From the NCBI RefSeq assembly GCF_003205615.1, contig NZ_PYBV01000055.1, forward strand, positions 1 to 64,000: DNA of 64,000 nucleotides, read 5' to 3'. The position numbers were made by a program, and so were the translations under genes. Under the pieces are notes generated by a model that ran no database searches, was not told the DNA's origin, and saw only the letters and a list, made by a program, of their open reading frames with translations. Shown one piece after another: positions 50,326-57,231 of this stretch (its first letter is position 1; each line of letters begins with the position of its first letter). Origin of the DNA: Micromonospora arborensis. GTDB lineage: Bacteria > Actinomycetota > Actinomycetes > Mycobacteriales > Micromonosporaceae.

Positions 50326-51157
50326 GCAGGCACGCCGCGCGCCCCGGCACCGTCAGTGGCCGGCCCACCTCCTGCTGCTGCTCGCCGCCGGCGCCATGGT
50401 CTTCCCCTTCGTCTGGCAGGTGCTGACCGCGTTCAAGACCGTCCCCGAGTCACGGGCCGTGCCGCCGGTCATCGTCCCGTCCGGCTGGGGGTTCGACGCG
50501 TTCGGCCGGTTCTTCGAGTCGCTGCCGGTCGGCAATCTCTTCGTCGTCTCAGTCGGGGCACTCGTCCTGCGGGTCGCCGGACAGTTGCTGCTTGCGTCCC
50601 TCGCCGCCTACGGCTTCGCCCGCTTCACGTTCCCCGGTCGGGACGCGATCTTCGCACTGTTCCTGATCATGCTGATGGCACCCAGCCAGCTGTTCCTCAT
50701 CGCGCAGTTCAACTTCATGAAGGACTTCGCGCTGCTGGACACCCTGCCGGCGATCGCGTTGCCCGGCCTCTTCTCCGCTTTCGGCACGTTCCTGCTCCGG
50801 CAGGCCTTCCTCGCCATTCCCCCGGAGTTCGAGGAGGCCGCCCGGCTCGACGGCGCCAACTCGTTTCAGATCTTCTGGAAGGTCATGCTCCCCATGACCG
50901 GCCCGACCTTGGCCGCCCTCACCCTGCTCACCTCGCTGTACTCCTGGAACGATCTGCTCTGGCCGCTGGTGGTGACCTCGTCGAAGGAGAGGATGACCCT
51001 TCCGGTCGGCCTGGCAAACCTGCAGGGGCAGTACGGCACCGATTATCCGACTCTCATGGCAGGATCGATGCTCGTGTCGCTGCCGCTCATCGTCATCTTC
51101 ATCGCCCTGCAGCGACAGTTCTTCGCCGGCATCGCATCGAGTGGACTCAAAGGATGA
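50318..51157 (+). CDS. Sugar ABC transporter permease (MalG type)
   Basis: A 279-residue, six-helix protein. Its EAA loop is EFEEAARLDGANSFQIFWKVMLPMTGPTL, and the NDLLWPLVV phrase is typical of MalG-type subunits. GAGGAAG is the ribosome site. It overlaps the first permease by eight bases and the ROK gene by four, so the importer and its regulator form one operon. Confidence 0.93.
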   Translation: MAEQARRAPRHRQWPAHLLLLLAAGAMVFPFVWQVLTAFKTVPESRAVPPVIVPSGWGFDAFGRFFESLPVGNLFVVSVGALVLRVAGQLLLASLAAYGFARFTFPGRDAIFALFLIMLMAPSQLFLIAQFNFMKDFALLDTLPAIALPGLFSAFGTFLLRQAFLAIPPEFEEAARLDGANSFQIFWKVMLPMTGPTLAALTLLTSLYSWNDLLWPLVVTSSKERMTLPVGLANLQGQYGTDYPTLMAGSMLVSLPLIVIFIALQRQFFAGIASSGLKG

Positions 51158-52311
51158 CCGACCTCGAACGCATCCCCGTCAGATCCCCCGCCTCCGTCGC
51201 GGTCTTCCGCCGGATCCTCACCCACGGACCGATCGGCCGGGTCGACATCGCCCGGGCCACCGGCCTGTCCCAGGCGATGATCACCAAGGCGGTCACCCCG
51301 CTGATGGCGGCGGGCTTCGTCGAGGAATCGGAGTTCACCCGCACCGAGAACGGAGTCGGTCGGCCGATCAGTCCGCTCGCCGTCGTGCGTAACCGGACGT
51401 ACCTGGCCGGGATCAAGGTCACCGCGGACCGCAGCTACGGCGTCCTCACCGACCTCGGCGCCGACCCCTTGGCCCAGGTCGAGGCCGGTCACGCGAACTC
51501 AGGGCCGGACGAGGTGCTGCGCGCGATGAACCAGATCGCCCGCGAGCTGCGCCGCCGCTCCCCGAGCGGCCGTCTCGACGGCATCGGCGTGGCGGTCTCC
51601 GGTGACGTCGACCGCGCTGCGGGCGTCGTGCGCGACTCACCGCTGCTCGGGTGGCGCTCCGTGCCACTGCGGGAACGGCTGCAAGCGTTGACCGGCACGC
51701 CCGTGACGGTGGAGAACGACGTGCGCGCCCTCACCCTGACCGAGAACATGTTCGGGGCGGGCCGCGACGCGGCGACGCTGGCGGTGGTGACGATCGGTGC
51801 CGGCATCGGCTGCGGCCTCTTCCTCAACGGGCGCATCGTTCAGGGTGCGCACGGCGTCTCCGGGGAGATCGGGCACCTCCCGCTCGCCCCCGGCGACCTG
51901 GTCTGCACCTGCGGGCGACGCGGGTGCGTCGAGACGGTCGCCTCCACCAGAGCCATCGTCGATCGGGTCCGGTCCGCCGCCGGTAAGGCGGCCCTCACCA
52001 TCGACGACGTCTTCGACCTGGCCCGCCGGGGCGACCCGGATGCAGTCGCCGCGTTCGCCGCCGCCGGCGAAATGATCGGCGCGGCCCTCGCCGCACTGGT
52101 GAACCTCGTCGGACCGGAACTCGTTATCATCGCTGGCGAGAGCGTCACCGAGTACGACCTCTACGCCGACCGCCTCCGCGCCACCTTCGCCGAGCACGCC
52201 TTCGGCGCCGCCATCGACTGCGACATCGTCCTGACGCCGCACACCTTCAACGACTGGGCCCGCGGCGCTGCCGTCTGCGTGATCGAGGAGATGGCAGGCG
52301 GATCCCTCTGA
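51154..52311 (+). CDS. ROK family transcriptional regulator
   Basis: A 385-residue repressor-like protein. The N-terminal winged helix is GRVDIARATGLSQAMITKAVTPLMAAGFV. The ROK domain has VENDVRALTLTENMFGAG, the GVSGEIGHLPL loop and the zinc-binding CTCGRRGCVE. The sugar-binding acid pair (ND, EIGH) is kept, so it can probably sense a sugar. It is translationally coupled to the permeases and likely controls the locus through the TTGAC...TAATCA sites. The family also includes true sugar kinases, but the DNA-binding domain here favours regulation. Confidence 0.92.
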   Translation: MTDLERIPVRSPASVAVFRRILTHGPIGRVDIARATGLSQAMITKAVTPLMAAGFVEESEFTRTENGVGRPISPLAVVRNRTYLAGIKVTADRSYGVLTDLGADPLAQVEAGHANSGPDEVLRAMNQIARELRRRSPSGRLDGIGVAVSGDVDRAAGVVRDSPLLGWRSVPLRERLQALTGTPVTVENDVRALTLTENMFGAGRDAATLAVVTIGAGIGCGLFLNGRIVQGAHGVSGEIGHLPLAPGDLVCTCGRRGCVETVASTRAIVDRVRSAAGKAALTIDDVFDLARRGDPDAVAAFAAAGEMIGAALAALVNLVGPELVIIAGESVTEYDLYADRLRATFAEHAFGAAIDCDIVLTPHTFNDWARGAAVCVIEEMAGGSL

Positions 52312-52467
52312 CCCGCCACCTGCCGGCCAGTCACACTGAGACGACCACGGCTTACGAATCCGTCGAAATGGGCGGAGCGCTGGAGCGGTTCCGAGAAGAA
52401 GCGGAGTCCGACGTCGATCACTCCCGGGCGGGAGCAGCGAGCCCGCATCACCAACTGCGTCTCCGAT

Positions 52468-52554
52468 GTGGACGCCCCGCGTGCTCGGAGCAGACGTGGG
52501 GCGAGCCGGACGACGGCGGAGCCGAGGGATCATCCCCGCGTGCGCGGGGAGCAG
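52468..52554 (+). CRISPR. Decayed type I-E CRISPR remnant (one spacer)
   Basis: A 28-base repeat at 52527-52554 starts GGATCATCCCCGCG and ends GGGGAGCAG, with the CCCCGCG/CGCGGGG stem of type I-E repeats. A degenerate copy (52468-52493, 26 bases, CCCCGCGTGCTCGGAGCAG core) lies exactly 33 bases upstream, the normal I-E spacer length. A third, weaker relic ends near 52437 (GATCACTCCCGG then GGAGCAG). No cas gene is present. It ends 22 bases before att copy 3. Confidence 0.5.
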
Positions 52555-52576
52555 CCGCCGGGTGTGCCGAAGAGTC

Positions 52577-52619
52577 CTGGGGGTCAAGGGGTCGTCGGTT
52601 CGAATCCGGCCGTCCTGAC
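52577..52619 (+). repeat. Att copy 3, distal end of the island
   Basis: It matches 42 of 43 bases of the tRNA-Pro copy, with one C to T change in the acceptor arm. The left neighbour GTGTGCCGAAGAGTCC matches 14 of 16 bases at copy 2, so both copies carry the same kind of element end. Confidence 0.85.
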
Positions 52620-52733
52620 AGCGAGAGGGTTTCCGCAGTTCAGTGACTTGCGGGAGCCCCCTTTTCATTGCTCGACATGGATGTCCGGTTTAGCACGCCG
52701 CTGTTGGACTCCTTGACTCGGCAGATTGTCATG

Positions 52734-53465
52734 TCACTTCTGGGCCTTACCCTGCACAGCAACGTCGTGGCCGGTGGTGCAGCACCCGTTGGCGTCGGAG
52801 CCGGCGTCGGGGGAGCGCACGGCGGCACCGGGGGCGCAGCAGGTGTCGCCGCGCCAGGCTTCGCGGCCTTCCTTCACCGCGACCGCGGCGATGACCAACG
52901 CGGCGGCGGGGTCGGCCCACCACCAGCCGAACAGCGAGTTGACCGCCAACCCAACCAGCAGCACCGCCGAGAGGTACGTACACAGCAGGGTCTGCTTGGA
53001 GTCCGCGACGGCTGAGGCCGACCCGAGTTCGCGTCCCGCGCGGCGTTGCGCGGCCGACAGGACCGGCATCACCGCCAGGGACACCGCGGCCAGGACCAGA
53101 CCGATCGTGGAGTGCTCCGCGCGGTCCGCGCCGACGAGCGCGCGCACCGACTCCACGGACACGTACGCGGCGAGGGCGAAGAACGACAGCGCGATGACCC
53201 GCAGCGCGGCGCGTTCCCGGCGTTCGTGGTCGGGGCCGGAGAACTGCCAGGCCACGGCGGCGGCGGAGGCCACCTCGATGACGGAGTCGAGCCCGAACCC
53301 GATCAGCGCGGTCGAGGACGCCATCCTCCCGGCGCTGATGGCGATGACCGCCTCGATCACGTTGTAGGTGATTGTCGCGGCGACGAACAGGCGCACCCGC
53401 CGGATCAGGATCGACCGTCGGGTCGGGGACGGGCTGAGCGAGATGAGCGGCAGCGGCGTGCCCAT
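52734..53465 (-). CDS. CDF family metal cation exporter
   Basis: A 243-residue membrane protein of the cation diffusion facilitator group, with five to six helices. IEAVIAISAGRMASSTALIGFGLDSVIEV and WWADPAAALVIAAVAVKEG carry the paired metal-site Asp residues. The usual cytoplasmic domain is replaced by a short Cys-rich tail (DTCCAPG, GCCTTGHD). The start overlaps the stop of the CmtR-like sensor (TGATG). A GTG nine bases earlier is possible. It probably exports Cd, Pb or Zn. Confidence 0.87.
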   Translation of the reverse strand: MGTPLPLISLSPSPTRRSILIRRVRLFVAATITYNVIEAVIAISAGRMASSTALIGFGLDSVIEVASAAAVAWQFSGPDHERRERAALRVIALSFFALAAYVSVESVRALVGADRAEHSTIGLVLAAVSLAVMPVLSAAQRRAGRELGSASAVADSKQTLLCTYLSAVLLVGLAVNSLFGWWWADPAAALVIAAVAVKEGREAWRGDTCCAPGAAVRSPDAGSDANGCCTTGHDVAVQGKAQK

Positions 53466-53809
53466 CAGCAGCACCCGTCGGATTCGGCGGCCGGGCAGGC
53501 AGCCGGATCGACCGCCAGGACCAGGCCGAGCAGGTCCCCGAGGGCATGCGCGAGGCGCGCGTCGGCGAGTTCGTAGCGGCTACGGCGGCCCTCGGGAACG
53601 GCGACGACCAGGCCGCAGCCCCGCAGGCACGCCAGGTGGTTGGACAGGTTCTGCCGACTGGTGCCCAGCAGGTCGGCGAGGTCTGACGGGTAGCCGGGCC
53701 CTTCGCGCAGAGCGAGCAGGAGCCGGGAGCGGACCGGGTCGGACAGAGCGTGACCGAAGCGGGCCAGGACCTGTCCGTGCGTGAGAGTCTCCACAATCCG
53801 ACAGTACAT
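53465..53809 (-). CDS. cmtR: CmtR-like ArsR family Cd/Pb sensor
   Basis: A 114-residue winged-helix repressor. Cys61 and Cys65 lie in LACLRGCGLVV at the start of the recognition region, and Cys105 is in the C-terminal tail. The spacing closely follows the three Cys ligands recalled for M. tuberculosis CmtR (57, 61, 102). SDPVRSRLLLALREGPGYPSDLADLLGTSRQNLSNHL is the DNA-binding part. Metal binding should release DNA and turn on the coupled CDF gene. The ATG at 53809 is within the candidate operator. Confidence 0.88.
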   Translation of the reverse strand: MYCRIVETLTHGQVLARFGHALSDPVRSRLLLALREGPGYPSDLADLLGTSRQNLSNHLACLRGCGLVVAVPEGRRSRYELADARLAHALGDLLGLVLAVDPAACPAAESDGCC

Positions 53810-53835
53810 CAGCTAATGAATAAACAGAATGCTGA
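53809..53835. promoter_or_regulatory. Candidate CmtR operator
   Basis: An AT-rich imperfect palindrome: TCAGC at 53809-53813 and GCTGA at 53831-53835, separated by 17 bases. It covers the start of the sensor gene, where an autorepressor would be expected to bind. Confidence 0.4.
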
Positions 53836-53958
53836 ACTGTTTGGTCACGAGTCTTGACTCGGCGCGACCCAAATATCTTTGTATGCGCGCATGATTTCCG
53901 GTCTGATCGGCCAGCGCGACGATGCCAGTGCGGCGAACATGGCGAGGGGGAGCCACGG

Positions 53959-54587
53959 ATGGGCTACGGCCATGGCCACAGCCCTCAGGTGACGGCGACC
54001 GGGCAGCACCGCCGAGCCTTGGCCGGCGTGCTCACGGTGTCGGTGGTGATCTTCGCTGTCGAAGGCGTCGGTGCGGTCATCACCGGCAGCCTCGTGCTGC
54101 TCGCCGACGCCGGGCACGTCCTCACTGACACCGGCGGTGTCGCCCTCGCTCTCGGCGCGGCCATGCTCGCCGCCCGCCCGCCCGCCCGCCCGCCCGCCCG
54201 GCGTCCAGGCGATGCGCCTTCGGCTGGTCACGGGCGAAGATCCTCGCCGCCGCCGTTAACGGCCTGATCCCGACCGGGATGGGCGTCTATGTCTTCGTCG
54301 AGGGCGTCCGGCGTCTGTTCGAACCCGTCGACGTGCAACCCGGCGGTATGGCCGCCTTCGCCGCGATCGGTCTGGTCGGCAACCTCGTCGGGGTGGCGTT
54401 GCTCTACCGTGCCCGCGACGCCAGCCTCAACATGCGCGGCGCGTTCCTCGAGGTCGCCACCGTCGCACGTCCGTCGACGTCGTCGACCGTCCATGAACCG
54501 TCGCCTTCACTGGGCCAGTCAAGTTGTCCGCTGCGGTGCCCGTCGCCGGATAAGGCACGCCAAGAAGCCCAAACGCAAGCAACCTGA
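53959..54587 (+). pseudogene. Broken CzcD-like CDF transporter gene
   Basis: The first part (from ATG 53959, after GAGGGGGAG) reads MGYGHGHSP...VEGVGAVITGSLVLLADAGHVLTD, the first two CDF helices with the H-x-x-x-D metal site. The frame is lost within a CGCC tetranucleotide tract at 54171-54198. The next phase continues as FGWSRAKILAAAVNGL, GMGVYVFVEGVRRLFEP and YRARDASLNMRGAFLEVAT. Homology stops at about 54467, so the last helices and the cytoplasmic domain are missing. Both a frameshift and a 3' truncation make this a relic. Confidence 0.85.
54171..54198 (+). repeat. CGCC tetranucleotide tract, seven units
   Basis: Seven perfect CGCC units at the point where the CDF gene loses its frame. 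Eight or five units would restore the frame into FGWSRAKILAA. Such tracts slip during replication. Confidence 0.85.
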
Positions 54588-54699
54588 CTACTGCGCCACC
54601 TTCTGGTGCCGCCACGCGGCCCCGTCCCCGGCATCGCCGCAGGCGTGATCGTCGGCGGAGACGCATAAAGGGTCAATATAAATCTGCTATGCTTCAGGC

Positions 54700-55158
54700 T
54701 TGAGTCGCCGAGACGCCGCGCACAGCGCTTCCGATGCCATCGGGTCAGCCCTCTACGGTCTGGCCACCAGGGCCGTGAGACGCCTTCCCCGCGACATGAG
54801 CCTGACGTCCGCCGCCACCTTGGCCACCCTGGACAAGACCGGCCCGCGACGGATCACCGATCTGGCGGTGGCCGAGGGTGTCACCCAGCCCGCGATGACC
54901 GTCCTGGTCCGGGTGATGGAGGAATCCGGGCTGGTCGAGCGGAAGGGCGATCCGTCCGACAAGCGGGTCACGCTGGTGTGCCTGACCGAGGCCGGCGCAT
55001 CGTACGTCCGGACGCGACGCCAGGCGGGCGTCGACGCGTACGCGCGGTTGATCGACGAACTCACCGGTGACGAGGTCGAGGCCTTGGCAGCAGCCCTTCC
55101 GGCGCTGCTGCATCTGGCGGAGCTCGAAGGCCACGCCCGAGAGGAGTCGGACCGGTGA
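54700..55158 (+). CDS. MarR family transcriptional regulator
   Basis: A 152-residue winged-helix protein with the MarR pattern: SLTSAATLATLDKTGPRRITDLAVAEGVTQPAMTVLVRVMEESGLVERKGDPSDKRVTLVCLTEAG. It starts at TTG 54700, with a TATGCT -10-like hexamer at 54688-54693, so the message may be leaderless or nearly so. The stop overlaps the MFS start (GTGA). It most likely represses the coupled efflux gene until a small phenolic or drug-like ligand binds. Confidence 0.87.
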   Translation: MSRRDAAHSASDAIGSALYGLATRAVRRLPRDMSLTSAATLATLDKTGPRRITDLAVAEGVTQPAMTVLVRVMEESGLVERKGDPSDKRVTLVCLTEAGASYVRTRRQAGVDAYARLIDELTGDEVEALAAALPALLHLAELEGHAREESDR

Positions 55159-56639
55159 CCGCAGCCCAGGCTCATGACCAGCCCATGAGCACTGCCCTGA
55201 TACGTTCCGAGGCACGTCTGCTGGTCCCCGCCCTGATATTCATCGCCCTGGTCGTGGCGGCGGTCGCCAGCCTCGGGACGCCGCTCATCACCAGTGTGGC
55301 GACCACGTTCCACGTCTCCCTCGACAGCGCCCAGTGGACGCTGACCATCGCCCTGCTCAGCGGCGCCGTCGCCACACCCGTCCTCGGCCGGCTCGGAGCC
55401 GGTCCGCACCGGCGGGCCACGATTCTCGCCACACTGGCGATCGTCGTCGTCGGCAGCGCGCTCACCGTGCTGCCGCTGCCCTTCGCCTGGCTGCTCGTGG
55501 GCAGAGCAGCCCAAGGCGTCGGACTCGGTCTCACGGCGCTGATGATGGGCGTGGCCCGCGACCATCTTCCCGAGGAGCGCAGCGCGGCGACGATCGCCCT
55601 GATCTCAGTGGTCTCCATCATCGGAGCCGGCGCCGGCTACCCGCTGGCCGCGCTGCTCGCCGAGTTCGGCGGACTGCGGGCCGCCTACGGCCTCGGCCTG
55701 CTCGTCACCGCCATCGCCTTCGTGACCGCGTGGCGCTCCATGCCCGCAGCTCCCGAAGGCCGCTCCGCTCACGTGAACGTCGCCGCTGCGCTCGTCCTGG
55801 CGGGTGGACTGCTCCTCGTCCTGTTCCTGGCCGGCGAGAGGAGCCTGTGGAGCCGACACCTCGCCGTGGCGGTGACCCTTGCCGTCGCCGCCGTCCTCCT
55901 GCTCTGCGTCTGGACCGTTTCCGAACTGCGAACCAAGACGCCCCTGGTCGACGTCCGGACAGTACGGCACCCGGCGGTCGCCGGGGCGAACATCGCCATG
56001 TTCGTCGGCGGGAGCGGCATGTACCTCCTGCTCACGCTCATCACCCGCTACGCGCAGACGCCGCACAGCGCTGGCTACGGCTTCGGGCTGACCACCTTCG
56101 TGGCGGGGCTGGTCCTCATCCCGTTCTCCGTGCTGGGGTTCGTCGCCGGCAAGCTCACGCCGCGGGTCCGCGAACGGATCGACGGCCCCCTGCTCCTGGC
56201 CGGCAGCGCCGCCATCGTCGGCGGCGGGTTCGTCCTGTTCGCCACCGCCCGGTCCAACCTGGCCGAACTGCTCGCGGCCATGGGCGTGCTGGGCTTCGGC
56301 GTCGGCAGCTTCTCGGCCGCCATGCCCGGCGTCATCCTGGCCGTCACCCCCAGGAGCGAGACGTCGAGCGCCATGAGTTTCAACTACGTCGTCCGCAGCG
56401 TCGGGTACTCCCTGGGCAGCGCCATCGGCGGTCTGGTCCTGGCCGCCGGCACCGCCACGGGCCGCCTCTTCCCGAACGACGGCGCCTACACGACCGCGGC
56501 GCTGGTCGGCGTCGCCGCGATGGCGATCACGACCATGGCCAGCCTCGCCCTCGCCCGCCGACGCTCACCCGAGACCAATCCGATCACAGCCCCAGTCGGT
56601 GGGCCGGCCCCGGGCCGGTCGAGTCGAACCGGAAGCTGA
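55155..56639 (+). CDS. MFS multidrug efflux transporter (DHA2-like)
   Basis: A 494-residue protein with about 14 membrane helices. The N-terminal LGTPLITSVATTFHVSLDSAQWTLTIALLSGAVATPVLGRLG carries the motif A and D-x-x-x-W region of 14-helix antiporters, and VGRAAQGVGLGLTALMMG is motif-C-like. It probably exports toxic organic compounds. Coupled to the MarR gene. The substrate is not predictable. Confidence 0.88.
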   Translation: MTAAQAHDQPMSTALIRSEARLLVPALIFIALVVAAVASLGTPLITSVATTFHVSLDSAQWTLTIALLSGAVATPVLGRLGAGPHRRATILATLAIVVVGSALTVLPLPFAWLLVGRAAQGVGLGLTALMMGVARDHLPEERSAATIALISVVSIIGAGAGYPLAALLAEFGGLRAAYGLGLLVTAIAFVTAWRSMPAAPEGRSAHVNVAAALVLAGGLLLVLFLAGERSLWSRHLAVAVTLAVAAVLLLCVWTVSELRTKTPLVDVRTVRHPAVAGANIAMFVGGSGMYLLLTLITRYAQTPHSAGYGFGLTTFVAGLVLIPFSVLGFVAGKLTPRVRERIDGPLLLAGSAAIVGGGFVLFATARSNLAELLAAMGVLGFGVGSFSAAMPGVILAVTPRSETSSAMSFNYVVRSVGYSLGSAIGGLVLAAGTATGRLFPNDGAYTTAALVGVAAMAITTMASLALARRRSPETNPITAPVGGPAPGRSSRTGS

Positions 56640-56751
56640 GGATCGAAGCCGTCCGACTTCGACGCCGTCTCGGTCGGCTCGCTGACCGACAGCGCGGCGG
56701 CCATGGATCTGAGCATGCTTCTGAGCATCAATTCCGAACACAGGAGGTACC

Positions 56752-57045
56752 GTGGCCAAGGGCTACTGGGTCAGCGCCTACCGCACCATTTCCGACCCCG
56801 AGAAGCTGGCCGCCTACAACAAGCTGGCCCCTCCGGCCGTCCAGGCCGGGGGCGGGCGGGTGCTCGCCCGCGACGGTCGGGTCGCCGCACACGACGCCGG
56901 AATCGCCGAGCGCACCGTCCTGATCGAGTTCGACAGCTTCGAACAAGCGGTCGCCGCACATGCGAGTGCGGCCTATCAGGAGGCGCTGGCCGCACTTGCT
57001 GACGGCGTCGAACGCGACTTCCGCATCATCGAAGGCCTCGACTGA
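56752..57045 (+). CDS. DUF1330 family protein
   Basis: A 97-residue ferredoxin-like-fold protein: AKGYWVSAYRTISDPEKLAAYNKLAPPAVQAGGGRVLARDG, then AERTVLIEFDSFEQAVAAHAS and a DFRIIEGLD end. This is the usual DUF1330 length and pattern (dimeric alpha-beta barrel). AGGAGG at 56742-56747 is a perfect ribosome site for the GTG at 56752. A 7-base hairpin (57035-57055) overlaps the stop and may end transcription. Function unknown. Confidence 0.9.
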   Translation: MAKGYWVSAYRTISDPEKLAAYNKLAPPAVQAGGGRVLARDGRVAAHDAGIAERTVLIEFDSFEQAVAAHASAAYQEALAALADGVERDFRIIEGLD

Positions 57046-57231
57046 CGATCGAGGCTGCGTCGGCGACGAACACGAAGCCGACCGCACATTCATCGTGTAT
57101 GCCTGTGCCGGCCGGATCAAGCCTGCGCGCATCGCCTCCTCCACGTGATCAAGTTCACTTCGAATCCAGGCAGCGTGTCGTTCGTCCGTCCTCGACTTAC
57201 CGACGGACGGATACCTCACGGAGGGCGCTGG

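Noticed and set aside
54289-54648. A 119-residue plus-strand protein with an Arg/Lys-rich end
   Set aside because: It overlaps the CDF relic out of phase. Its start has no ribosome site, and the sequence shows no family pattern.
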